A stretch of DNA of 64,000 nt from contig NW_025064909.1 of the NCBI RefSeq assembly GCF_019112545.1, positions 62,001 through 126,000 of the forward strand. The letters are read 5' to 3'. A program made the position numbers and the translations under genes. Positions 10,951 to 22,600 of this stretch are shown in pieces. Position 1 is the first letter of the stretch. Every line of letters begins with the position of its first letter. Below the pieces are notes generated by a model. It worked only from the letters and a program-made list of their open reading frames with translations. It had not been told where the DNA came from and made no database searches. The stretch is from Guyanagaster necrorhizus. Its lineage: Eukaryota > Basidiomycota > Agaricomycetes > Agaricales > Physalacriaceae.

Positions 10951-11398
10951 TGTTACGATTTTTCCCTTTTTTCATCTTTTCTTTGCACTCGAACCCCTAT
11001 CTTGAACCCCTATCCAGGTCTAGTCAAGGCATCATGAGAAGAGATTAGTCAGCACAATGACTTATTATTCACCAACCACATCACGATGCCTGACAACACC
11101 CGAACACCCTTTTATGTATAACAATGATGCTCAAGGACTACGGGCACCATGGACACAGAACAACACAATAGGACATAGTATTATTAGCACCATCTGTACA
11201 GTATTTAAGACCCTCAGCTCTTGCTGGTATACCCCAGCTTTGAGCTAAAGTTTATACACACCATTCTACTTCCGAGCTATCTCTATTAGCCTTGTGACAC
11301 ACCGTAGCCAGTCTTATTCATGAACTCGATCGATCACCCAAAGTGCGAGGTGCAATCATTTATCTCGTGACTACTACATGTGACGCTTGGGCCTAACA
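10951..11398 (+). repeat. 3' LTR of element P
   Basis: This 448-bp repeat starts TGTTACGATT and ends GGGCCTAACA. It is the same length as the 5' LTR. It retains CpG at several sites where the 5' copy has TpG or CpA, and the reverse. Confidence 0.97.
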
Positions 11399-11403
11399 AA
11401 GCC
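11399..11403. repeat. Target site duplication of element P, right copy (aagcc)
   Basis: This is the exact copy of 3377-3381. After it the sequence of element A resumes. Confidence 0.95.
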
Positions 11404-12532
11404 CATAATGTCTGAGGACAGACTCATCACTGTCGAACCTAGTGTCGGTACTAGGTGTTCTTTGGGAAGAGAGATACTGAGGGGTTGGGGGGTGTGGGGA
11501 GGATCCTGCTGCACTTCCTTCTGCTGCATGGGTCTCTGCTTGGTAGCATCTTTTGCTCCAGACACTGGTTCCTGTGCTTGGCTCCCTGAAGACAGGGGTC
11601 GAGAGGGAGGGGTCAGCTCATACTGGTGTGAGTATGCTGGTGACCTCAGGTCGTAGCCCATACCAATTTGAGACATTGGCTTGGGCCAGTCGATCTCTCT
11701 CTGTTTCCTGCTGCTGGTCTCTGTTCTGCTCGTCATACTTGGCAGCCACCCTCCTCTGCTGATCTTCTGCTGCCTGTGGACCCTCACACTCACCATGTAC
11801 TGGCTGTGGCTTGGTTCACTGCCTACATTCTTCTTGTCAGATAGCATTGTCATAATTAAAGAGAATGGTGAAGTCCCAGGTGGGGAAGTATTGATGGATG
11901 GTTTCTTCCCATACTCGTCATCAGTCTTCTTCAGTTTGGTTACCCCCCACCTGGTCATCATGCTGGCTGGGGGTGGGGGCATGGTGAGGCTTGCTAGCAG
12001 GTGTTGTGGCGCAGGATCTTTGAGCCATTCTAGGGGCATCGAGAGAGTCCTGGGCATAGTCAGCAATCCCATGGATATGGGAGGTGGAAGAGGGGTTGGG
12101 GGAGGGGGACTGCTCAAAGAAATCTTTGGGGAGGTTCTGGTCCTCACCATGGAGGACCGCATCTGGTATAAGAATTCCCTGTCCTCTTGTGATGCCAGGG
12201 TACTGGTTTCCAGGTCGAGAGGATTGCTGTCCTCTCATTTCTTCTTGACCATCCCTCGGATGTGAGCTGCTAGGCCCAGCTTCTGGAGGCTGGTAGGTTG
12301 TTCGTCGGGATTCAGGGATGTCATGAAGTGGAAGATCAGAGGTTATGTTTTGTAGGATAGTCTGGATTCATTGAAATTCTTAATAATGTCTGAGGGCCCA
12401 GGTGGTGATTGAATGGCGTCTCCAGCACAGCTGGATGATCACCAATAATCCTATCAGTGTTCCAACAATAGAAGAGAGGAGTTCAAAGAACTTGTGATCA
12501 AAGTTTGGGTCGGTAGAGGTAGTAGGGGGCAT
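11404..12532 (-). pseudogene. Element A ORF1 (N-terminal Gag region)
   Basis: The minus strand from ATG 12532 reads like the start of P ORF1, with a hydrophobic segment near residues 15-40 and then LHGEDQNLPKDFFEQ and YFPTWDF blocks. The sequence is cut at 11404 by element P and continues at 3376 and below. The frame relation to the later gag frame (2929-3129) is +1, the same as in P, once the 8022-bp insertion is removed. Several stops make it non-coding today. Confidence 0.75.
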
Positions 12533-12567
12533 TCAGTTTCTCAGCACAATTAGGCTTGAGAAAGGGA

Positions 12568-12580
12568 AGCTTCGAGCTAA
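12568..12580 (-). other. Primer binding site of element A, self-priming type
   Basis: Read on the minus strand this is ttagctcgaagct, identical to the PBS of element P. The LTR of A carries agcttcaagctaa on the minus strand, complementary except for one CpG to CpA change. Confidence 0.65.
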
Positions 12581-12581
12581 T

Positions 12582-13017
12582 TGTTAGGCCCAAGTGTCAT
12601 GTGAGCAGATACACATGATAAACAGTTGTCCCTTCACACTTCAAGGGATCAGCTGAGTCCACTGAATATATATATCTGCTTGTTGTGTCACAAGGTCAGA
12701 TGTTGACTTGAGGTAGAATAGTGAATATAAACTTTAGCTTGAAGCTGGGGTATACCAGCAAGAGCTGTGGGTCTTAAATACTGTACAAGTTGTGCTAATA
12801 ATATTATGACTAATTGTGTCTGTCTATGTCCATGGTGCCCATTGTTCTTGAGCATCATTACTGTACATAAAAGGTTGCTTGTGCATCATCGAGCATTGTT
12901 GTTTAAGATGAATGATGGATGGGCTAGTTGTGATGACTAAGCCCTTCCACAGTCCTATGCATCCTGACTAAGCATAAATAGGAGTAGAATCATAGAAAAA
13001 AGGGAAAAATCATAACA
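12582..13017 (-). repeat. 5' LTR of element A
   Basis: The reverse complement starts TGTTATGATTTTTCCC and ends CTTGGGCCTAACA, like the P LTRs. It is 436 bp long, slightly shorter and more diverged. It directly abuts sequence of element B at 13018; the flank starts ctata, but the other TSD copy lies outside the window. Confidence 0.92.
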
Positions 13018-16000
13018 CTATAAGGCAGAAAGCCAAAGCACCAACCTTTGCCAGGATTAGGAATGGACCAGTTCATTTGTTGGCTAGTTTCTTTTTAGAG
13101 CAAGGTAAATGAAGGTTTGTTATGTTAAGCTAAACCTTATCATTGATATGATAAGTATGCACTGCTCAGTGATGTTTATTGTATTGCATTTTCATAGCTG
13201 CAGCAGCTTTGTCAAGGGTGGTTTATGTTTCAAGGTGAATTTTTGCTATTTTAGTGGCAAAATCTAGAGAAGCAGATGTAGAGATGTGAGATTGTGTGGT
13301 GGCAGCAACATTGGGGTGTCACCTATAGTTAACAAAGAAAGGAGTTTTCTCAGTGGCTGAATGGATGTGATTGTTGTGTTGAAAGTTTGTGAGAGCAAGC
13401 CACTCTGTTCAATCATCCTGTCTGTGGTTGATAAATATGCACAAGTACTTTTTAAGTTTCTGGTTGACCCACTCTGTCTGTCCATTCATTTGTGGGTGGT
13501 ATGCAGTAGAGGCATTGCTCCAGATTCCAAGGAGTTGATACAAGTCATCAAGAAATGTGGATATAAACTGTGGGTCTCAATCAGAGATGACAACTTGCAG
13601 CATTCCATACTTTGAATAGACTTTGTCCCTGAGGATCTTGGCCCACCCTTCTGATGATAATTTGGTAGAGCAGATGACTGAAATGATAGCTTTGGAGAAG
13701 CAGTCAATGATAATGATTATCACATTATAGCCATTGCAGTTGGGTAATCTGGTGATCATATCAATAGAAATATAGATCCAGAGGGTCATGGAGACCTCAT
13801 TCAGATGGAGTGGTGCTGGTCAGGCTCATATGGAGGACTTGGTCCTCTGGCAAATTTCTCATTCTTTCACATACTTGTCAATGTCCTGTCCTAGTTTTGG
13901 CCACCAATATTTCCTCAGCACTAATTCCCTCATCTTCAAGATTTCTGGATGTCCAGCCATCATGTGGTCATGAGATATAGTGATGATTTCCCTGCATAGC
14001 ACAGAGTGCCAAGGAATGTAAATATGTCCATCATAGTAGAGTAGGTCATCATGCTTTGTGATGCTCCTTTCATGATTTAATGATGTCATGATCTCTTGGT
14101 CCCATAGTCTCAGTTGTCACATTGCACTGCATATCCTAGTATGGATTTCTTCCTCTGTCAGCATTATCATAGCATGAAAATGCTCTGACTTTAGTAGTAC
14201 CACCTTCTTGTTGTCCTCTCCTCCTTGATTATAATTGGCATGTCAGCTTAGGAGATCAGCCTTTTTGTTGGCTGCTCCCACTTTGTGGTGCAATGTGTAA
14301 TCATATTCAGTGAGTTCAGTTACCCACTGGGCCTGTCATTGATTTAGTTTCTGAGAGAGATGGAAATATCATAAGTTCTAGTGATCTGTCCAAACCTCAA
14401 ATGCTTGTACCACCCCAATCAGGTAGTGCTGCCATTCTGCCAGTGCTAGCATGAAGGCTAGTAGCTCCTTATCATAAATCTCATAATTCCTCTCTGTGAC
14501 AGACAGAGCCTTGAAGAGGAATGCCACTGGTCACCATCTTCCCCCCTGCTCCTGTGAGAAGACAGCACTGATGGCCTCTTTGCTTGAATTAGCCTCCACT
14601 CTGAACTTCTCTTCCTAGGATGGTATGATCAGAACAACATCTTTGGACAATCTTCTCTTTAAGTCTTCAAATGCTGTCTGCTGAGAAATGTCTCATGTCC
14701 ATGGGACATTTCTGGTGAGTTGCATCATGGGTTGAATGATTTTGCTGTAATCACAGATAAATCATCAGTAGAAGTTGGTGAATCCTAGGAATGATTGGAG
14801 TTCCTTCTTCTTTGTTAGTTTGGGCTATTCTGTCACTCTGGCTATCTTGACTGGGTCCATCTGGATACTTCCCTTGCTGATAATGACTCTTAGATACTCA
14901 GTTTCTAAGACCTCAAACTTGCACTTCTCAGCCTTGAGAAACAGCTTGTGTTTTCTCATCAGTCCAAGCACTTGCTGTACCAACTGTTGATGTTCTTCCT
15001 TGTTTCTGGACATGATTAGTATATCATCCAGATAGATCATTACCTTTCTGATGGTGATTAGATCCTTGAAGATATTATTCATCATCCACTGAAAGGTCAC
15101 TGGGGAGTTTGTTAACCTGAAGAACATGATAGTCAGTTCAAACAGCCTCCAGTTAGTGCAAAAAGCCACCTTCCACTCATCTCCTTCCTTAATCCATATA
15201 TTATTGTACCCCCACTGGACATCAAGTTTGGTGTAGTATCAGGCACCCTGAAGTTTATCCATAAGTTCCAATATGAGCAGTAGGGAGTATTGATTTTTGA
15301 TGGTCACTTCATTCAGCCTTTAATAATCCTGTACCAGTTGGAGTTTGCCATCCTTTTTCTTGATGAAGAAGAAGGAGAAGGCCATTGGTGACTTGGATGG
15401 CTGAATCCATTCACTAGTAAGGTTCTTGTCAAGGAATTTATCAAGTTCCATCTGTTCATGATGTCTAAGCAGATAGACCTTGCAGTCAAGGTTGGCATTT
15501 GTGTTCAGCACCAACTTGATGGTATAGTCCCATGGCTTGGGATTGGAGAGTTCATCAAAGTTCTCCTTTTTGAATAGATTATAGTAATCTCATGCCTATT
15601 CAGGCACCATCTCCTTGAATGTTTTGACTTCCTTCTCCTGGTTGGCCTTGGCTGCTAAGTCATTAGCATGATGGACCACCTATAGATATAGTGCAGGGTC
15701 CACATTGATGGTAAGAATTGTTTTGCCATCCTTCATCTTTTCATCTCACTTATCCCTGGAGTCACTGTCTGAGAGTGTGAATAGGGTTTTCTGATAATGG
15801 CACCAAGCAAAGATGATGTGCCCAGTCTTCCAATTGATGAGTGGGTTATGATGTATCAACTAATTATGTCTAAAGAATAATTCCTTGGTTTCTAGTTTGG
15901 TTATGGTGAGGTTGATCCTTTCTAAGTGATTCCTGATGGTTAGCCAGAGTTCTATGAACTCAGTGATTGAGCCAGCTTGGTTCTTGGTTCCATTGGCATT

Positions 16001-16590
16001 ATAGACTGGGATCAGAGCTGCCATGGCTTTGGTGGGGAGTTGATGCTTGTTGATGAAGGCTTGGTTAATGGAGCTTTCTGTACAGCCACTGTTGATCAGG
16101 GCAGTGACTGTGAGAGTAGTCTGGTTCATGAGCATCTGTACTTGCACCTTTATGGTGAGGTCCCATCCATGTCTTTTGTTGTTGAATGAACTTCTTGGGT
16201 CCCTGAAGTTCATCCAACCACTCAAGTGCCTTTTCATGTTCTGCCTCTTTTACTTCCTTGACCAATTCATCATCTACTTTGCTGACTCCTGACTGGTGGA
16301 TCCATCCTCATAAGGCAGCAACTGCCTTTTTGTTAGTTCTGGTGTCTCTGATGTTCTTCCAGGTCCATTCTGTGTTGAATGGTTTCAACCATTCATTAGG
16401 GATCTCTCCCCTCATTCAGCCTGTAGGTGGTTGAGTTTGTTTGTGCAATTCTTTTGGTGCATCAGTAAAAGGAATAACTTGGAGTATATTCAAATGCTCA
16501 TAAATATAGCTATCTACAGAGAGCATATAAGTCTGTCCTGTGGCTACTTGTGATACACCAATAAGTCCTTCAGCTGACCTAGTGGAATTG
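13018..16590 (-). pseudogene. Element B pol (protease to integrase)
   Basis: Reading right to left: the protease at 15860-16237, with the catalytic motif mutated from DSG to NSG (INSGCTESS); RT at 14825-15514, with [16 protein letters not shown] sequence and an intact YLDDILIMS; RNase H around 14300-14620; and integrase at 13270-14090, with ISIDMITRLP and VVISD. The integrase C-terminus is missing because element A is inserted there. The protein order and motifs are those of Ty3/Gypsy pol. Frames change repeatedly, so it is not functional. Confidence 0.88.
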
Positions 16591-16594
16591 CTTG

Positions 16595-17755
16595 CTAGTT
16601 GGCCTTGTCTTTTACCTCCCTGACCTGGGTTTCCATTCTCAGATCCTTGAGTCCTTCTGCTTCCTTTTGTAATTCTGTGATCTGAGCTTGGATCTCCTCC
16701 TGAGTGTGCTTCTTTTTGGGGCAGTCACACAATATGTGACCCTTCTGTCTGCAATTGAAGCACTTCTCTTCTTTCTTGAGGCAATCTATGTCCATTGGTT
16801 TCCCACTACCTGTGTATGTGGTTTCTGTCCCAGTCTTTTGTGCAGTGTAAGAAGAGGTTGGTGCCACACTACTCTTTGCCAGTATTCCCCTGCTGGCACC
16901 TTTTCTATTGTTGGTTGTATGGGGCTTCTTCTGTTTGATCACAACTTTTATATTGGCAGCCTTCTGTTGCAGTCTTTTCTTATTCATCTCTATGATTCTG
17001 GCCTTCCATGCATTGTACCCTCTTGGAATGTTGGTACCTATATTAGAGATCATGCTGATATAGGACAGGGGCACCCCCATTTTGAGGTACTTGACCATGC
17101 ATCCATCATCATTGGTGCTCTCCTGTACTCCAGCCAATGTCCCCAACCATTCCAATTCATCAAAGTATTCACTGTTGGTCTTGTCACTCATATAAAGTTC
17201 CTTCATCTTGTTCTTGTGCATTTCCTATACAGCTGGATCAACAAATTTCTCCTGGATTATTTGCTTGAAGATGGGCTAGGATGGATAGCAGTAATGTTGG
17301 CAGATGGCAGAGCATAGTGTTGGGGTGATCAGAATCCACCATCACTTGGCCTTGCTTTCAAAGTAGGAGGCAGCAAAGGTGATCTTGTTTATGTCTGCTC
17401 TGAGATAGATGATGTATACCTCAAAGTATTGTTCACAGTTGACTATGAACTGACCAATGTCATCTGATGCACCCTTGAAGAGTTGGGAGGTTTGGAGAAG
17501 ATCAGGCTTGCATTGAAGCATGGCAGTGTTTTAAGGTAATGCACCCATCAGGTTGGAATATTCATCAAAGAGGGGGCATCACCACTTGGTTGGGGGTCCA
17601 GAGAATGAATGTAGAGATCTGTCATTGGCCACTGGGTTTCCTTCAGGAAGTACTTCCTTTTGTACAATATGCCTATCTCATATTGTGAATCTGAGTCATA
17701 TGGTCTCAGGGTTGTCTCCTTCAGTGTTCAGGTCCATAGGGGGCTGGTGATATGT
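16595..17755 (-). pseudogene. Element B gag, C-terminal part with zinc knuckle
   Basis: An open stretch of 208 codons (17221 to 16595) carries a Gag-like segment and an intact CCHC knuckle (CFNCRQKGHILCDC). It ends in TAG where P has TAG TGA and A has CAG TGA. The segment from 17221 to 17755 continues the match to P gag around 5940-6340 but is broken. Sequence further upstream in gag is absent. Confidence 0.82.
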
Positions 17756-19084
17756 AGGATACATGTTCAGCCCTATAATTTGTGAATTCTGCATAACACA
17801 CTAGAATATGCTAGTAACTGAGGACCATTAGCCAGTAGAGGACTATGGCTGAGGCTCCAAGCTGATAATCATGCTAGTCACCAATACTAAGTCCAAATTA
17901 GACTTTGTAAAAATAACATGGCCTAAGGATAAAAATCCTAAGTCAGGTTTGAACTTAGAAAAGTTCTGCACCACACCTTGGAAAATACTAAGTCCAAGTT
18001 GGACTTAGAAATAGTATCTCAACTGGAGCCAATTCTACATGCTACTAAGACAAATATATTTCAAGACAGCTAGGAGTAATACCATAGCCAATTGTGGAGT
18101 ATTGAGTAAAGACAGCATCATCCAGGAGCAGTAAGAAGAGAGACCCAATAATCTGTGGCTAGCACTGTGAGTTTTGACTCAAATGCCTAAGTGTGAATTT
18201 TCTAGGTATCAGGTGATCTAAGGGACTTAGAATTGAGAGGAATAGAGTGGATAGGACTGGTTGACTGGGCCTGAGCAGGCCTGATCAATTGAGCTATAAA
18301 GAATAACTCAGAGGATTAAAACTGTGGGTAGACAGGAAGGAGTTAGGTATCCACAGGCACTGTAAGCTTAAAATAAAGCTGTGCAGTGGTCAGGCAGGTC
18401 TGGGCAAGCCTAGGGGAGTCCAGGAGCACTACTATTCCAGAATAATGATGTGATTCTGCTTCAAACAGGATAAATACTATTTTGAACACTTTATTTATAG
18501 ATTCTGTATCTGTTTTTGATATATAAAAGTAGGGCAGAGGGGAAAATAGCAAGAAAGCGACCCACTCCTGCATTCAGGCCTTCTAGCTCACTGTAGTTAG
18601 TCTCTGGGACAACAGATTTTGAGTTCTGCTTCAACTTAGTGGGTTTTGGATTAATTTGGGTTCCAAACTATAAGGGTTTCAGCATCAGAATACAAGTTCT
18701 TTGGTTTTGAGGACCACTAGTCAGCCAAGAGTGCAGCTAGTCAAGCCTAAGTGCTTGATAGACTTAGTATTTGGGTTTCAGAGTTTATTGGATTTCAGAA
18801 TATTCTAAGTTGATTTGGAGCACAATTGTGTGTTGATTCTAAGTTTTAATTATACTTATACATTGCTATCAACTACTCTCATGAGTGTTGCATCTTAGAA
18901 AGCAAGATAGAGTTGAATAACTGTCTTTATCAACTATTTTTTTGATTTTATTCAAGACTGCAAGAGTGCTTCTATCATACTTGAAACAACTGACCTCAAC
19001 TGTATTTGATGATTGTGTATTGAGTGGTTAGATGTTGGTGTTTGAGAGTTCATTCCTCATTCACCTCTCTTAGTCACTTAGCCA
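17756..19084. other. Unassigned CpG-free AT-rich spacer
   Basis: I recognise no gene, LTR or terminal repeat here. The stretch has essentially no CpG and no long open frame. It contains a near-perfect 21-bp palindrome at 17988-18008 and a related imperfect copy about 100 bp upstream near 17887, both built on ctaagtccaa. It lies between the truncated end of element B and the start of recognisable P450 sequence, so it may be a worn transposon or the eroded 5' part of the P450 gene. Confidence 0.5.
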
Positions 19085-19169
19085 TTATGAAGCACATCAC
19101 CAGGTTGGTCACAGTTTTGGGCAAAACATTTATCATACTTGGTTCTTCTGATACTACCATAGATCTACT
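19085..19169 (+). pseudogene. Cytochrome P450 pseudogene copy 1, part upstream of element C
   Basis: The plus strand reads TRLVTVLGKTFIILGSSDTT, then IDLL, and joins at the codon level to IKQSSNYSD after element C. This is the early P450 region where the chain names the bound partner strand and the (D/E)KRS..YS(D/S)R segment. The segment was split by element C. It matches the second P450 copy at 42517-42560 in inverted orientation. Confidence 0.65.
19165..19169. repeat. Target site duplication of element C, left copy (ctact)
   Basis: The bases ctact precede the left LTR of C and are repeated exactly at 26963-26967. Confidence 0.93.
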
Positions 19170-19631
19170 TATTAGGCCTGAGTGACATGTGCTCTATAAC
19201 ACATGGTAAATAAGCACTGTATCATGTTCATACAATCACACTTAAGTCCACTGATGTATTTGTAGATGTTAGGTCTCAAGGTCAATGCAATTGGTTGACT
19301 CAAGGTAAAGTGATAGAATAAAGGATAGTTCAAGACTAGAGTTATATGGCATTAACTATGCTACTTATATATCATTTGTCTTGTTGATAATAATAGTACT
19401 ACTAATTGTATGGGTCTGTGCTATAGTGCTCATTGTCCTAAGGCATCATGGTTACCTACAATAGGCCAATTGCCTTGTTATTGAGATGTCACTTTTTTGT
19501 ATTTCAGATTGCTGATGGCTGTGCCAATCAAAACATCTGCATTGTCCTAAGCACTGATGTAGATGCACTGACTAAGCATAAATAGGGATTAATACTGCAA
19601 GAAAAAGAATAAAAGTGAAAAAATCATAACA
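19170..19631 (-). repeat. 3' LTR of element C
   Basis: This 462-bp LTR reads TATTAGG... in plus orientation (an eroded TGTTAGG) and ends ...ATCATAACA. It matches 26501-26962 over the same length. The adjacent ttacctcctccttaag at 19632-19647 is the complement of the polypurine tract. Confidence 0.94.
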
Positions 19632-19639
19632 TTACCTCC

Positions 19640-22600
19640 TCCTTAAGACCATCATCCTGATGGCTTAATTTAGGGATAAGAAGATGGGAGCAATGAATGG
19701 AGTTAAGAGTGCTTCATTGAATGTGTTATGGATTTGCCAGTGAGGGGGTAGTTGGAGTTTGTAGGCTGAAGCACTGACTTTGGCTGTGATTGTGAAAGGA
19801 CTCATGCATTTATCATCAAGTTTATATTTTGGTCATTGGAGGTGGAGGTTTGTGGTATCCAGCCAAACCTTGTCATTGATTTGGAATGAATGACATGGGT
19901 GTCAGTGTTTATCATATTGTTTCTTCATGGTGTCAGTGGCTTTTTGGAGTGCAGTTTCAGTCTTGAGATGGATCTTTGCCATGTCTGCTGCAAAGTCCAT
20001 TGAGGCTGAGGTAGTGGCATGGACATGTGTGGTTTTAGCAATGTTTGGATGTTGACCATAGTGAACAAAGAAGGAAGTTTTACCAGTGGCAGAGTGGATA
20101 CAATTGTTATGTTGGAAGGCTGTGAGTGCCAACCACTTGGTTCAATTATCTTGTTGGTAATTAATAAACATGCAGAGGTATTTTTTGATTTCTTGATTGA
20201 CTCATTCAGTTTGGCTGTTAGTCTGTGAGTGATAGGCAGTGGATGCATTGCTGCAAATATTGAGGAGACAGTATAGGTCATTTGTGAATTTCAAGACAAA
20301 TTGTAGACTCCAGTCTGAGATGACTACTTATGGCATTCCATATTTGGCATAAACCTCATTATAGAGTATTTTTGCCCATCCCTCCAAGGATAGTTCCATC
20401 AAGCATGTGATTGGAATGATCACTTTGGAGAATCAATTGATGATGACAATAATAGTATCATAGCCATTACAATCTGGGAGTCTGATAATCATGTCAACTG
20501 AGATATGGGTCTATGGTTGCATTGGGATCTCATTCAGATGTAGTGCCACCACATGGAATGTGGTCAAAGACTTTGCCCTTTGGCATGTTTCACACCCTTA
20601 GACATACTATTTGATGCCCTTCATCATCTTTGGCCACCAGTACTCCCTTAATACCAGCTCCTTGGTTTTGGTGATTCTGGAATATCCTGCCATTGCATGG
20701 TCATGACTCCTTGCTATGATCTCCTTCTGTAAGGATCGATCTCAGGAAATATAAAGTCATCCATCATAGAGAAGGAGGTTATTGGTCCATGAGATGCTGC
20801 ATTTGTGGTTTAGGGATACAGTGATTCCTTGGTTCCATAGGTTTGGCTGGCATATGGCACTGCAAATTTTGTCATGTATCTCCTCCTCTGTTGGCATTAT
20901 CATAGCTTGGAAATGTTCCAGTTTGAGTAATACCACTCCCTCATTGTCCTCTTCCCCCTGATTGTGATCAGCTCTTTGGCTGAGCAGATCAGCCTTCTTA
21001 TTTGCCATGCTGGCCTTATGATAGAGAGTGTACTGATATTCAGATAACTCCATTACCCATTGGACTTGATGGCAGTTGAGTTTCTGTGGGAGCCAGAAGT
21101 ATCAGAGATTTTGGTGGTCAGTACACACTTTGAAGACTTGAGTTGCTCAAATGAGATAGTGTTGCCACTCTGCCAATGTGAGCACAATGGCTAAGAGTTT
21201 CTTATCATAGATCTCATAGTTTCTCTCTGTCATCATTAGTGCTTTAGAGAGGAATGTGACCAGTCTCCACCTCTCATTCTGTTTTTGTGACAGTACTGCT
21301 CCTATCACTCCTTCACTAGAGTCTACCTCAACTCAGAATTTCTCATCCTGGCTGGAGATAGCCAAAATTATGTCTTCTGCCAACTATCATTTGAGTTCAT
21401 TGAATGCTGACTGTTGGAATATTCCCCAGGCCCAGGACACATTCCTGGTTAATTGGGTCATAGGCTGTATGATCTTGCTGTAATCCTGTATGAATTGGTG
21501 GTAAAAGGTTGTGAATCTGAGGAAGGATTGTAACTCCTTCTTTTTTATTGGTTCTGACCATTCTGTTACCCCCACTACTTTGATTGGATCCATTCAGATG
21601 CTTTCTTCACTAATGATGACTCCAAAATATTCTGTCTTTAGCACCTCAAACTCACACTTCTCAGCCTTCAGGAACAATTTGTTTCTTCTCATCAACTCAA
21701 GTATCTGGTGTATGAGTCTTTGATGCTCCTCTCTGTCTTTCAACATTATGAGTATGTTGTCCAGATAGATTGTCACCTTCCCAGTAGCAATGAGATCCTT
21801 GAAGATGTTGTTCATCATCCATTGAAAGGTAGCTGGAGAATTGGTCAACCCAAAGAACATGACCATAGGTTTGAATAGCCCTTGATTGGTCCTAAATGCT
21901 GCTTTCCACCCATCCCCTTCCTTGATCCTAATATTGTTATACCTCCATTGAACATCAAGCTTTGTGTAAAATTGGGCCCTGTGAAGTTTGTCCATCAATT
22001 CTGAGATGAGTGGCAGGGGGTATTGATTTTTGATTGTTATCTCATTGAGATGTTGATAATCTTGTACTGGTTGGAGTTTGCCATCCTTCTTTTTGATGAA
22101 GAAGAATGGTGATGCCATCAGAGATTTAGATAGTCAGATCCATCCACTCAACAGGTTTTCTTCTAGAAACTTGTTGAGTTCCTGCTGTTTGAGGTGCCCC
22201 AAAGGATATGTCTTGCAGTCTAGGTTGGCATTGGCATTTGGTACCAGCTTGATTGCATGGTCCCAAGATTTAGAGGTTGGGAGTTCATCAAAGCTCTCCT
22301 TCATGAAGAGATCATGGTAGTCTCAGGCCCATTCAAGAACCATTTCCTCAAATGTCTTCTCTTTCTTCCCCTTGTTCACCTTAGCAGCTAGGTTGTTAGC
22401 ATGGTGAATAGCTCACACTCATAGGGATTCTTCAAAGTCTATCATGAGGATGGTCTCCCTGTCCTCCACCTCTTCATCCCACTTGTCCTCTGAGTCTGTG
22501 TCTGGGAGTATGAATGGTGTTTTCTGACATCAACATCAGGCAAAGGTGATCCATCCTGTTTTCCAGTTGATAAGCAGGTTGTGTTGAATGAGCCAGTCAT

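Larger units (their letters stand above)
3382..11398 (+). mobile_element. Complete Ty3/Gypsy chromovirus, element P
   Basis: This is a full-length element of 8017 bp with two 448-bp LTRs (TG...CA), a perfect 5-bp TSD, PBS, gag, protease, RT, RNase H, integrase with a C-terminal chromodomain, and a polypurine tract. The order PR-RT-RH-IN with a chromodomain is the chromovirus arrangement. It is inserted into element A in opposite orientation. It is the youngest Gypsy copy here: it keeps many CpG sites, intact YLDD and DSG motifs, and LTRs that differ at only 11 sites. It is still inactive by sequence because of many premature TGA codons. Confidence 0.96.
13018..17755 (-). mobile_element. Ty3/Gypsy element B, internal fragment
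   Basis: This is a minus-strand Gypsy internal region cut at its integrase end by element A (13018) and ending within gag near 17755. No LTR of B is visible in the window. It is strongly CpG-depleted and has many stops, so it is the oldest layer of the left-hand nest. After about 17755 the similarity to gag stops and unrelated sequence begins, so the N-terminal part of gag and the 5' LTR are missing. Confidence 0.85.

Noticed and set aside
11374..12162. 262-codon minus-strand ORF as a host gene
   Set aside because: It is the shadow frame of element A ORF1 and its end runs across the TSD into the LTR of element P.
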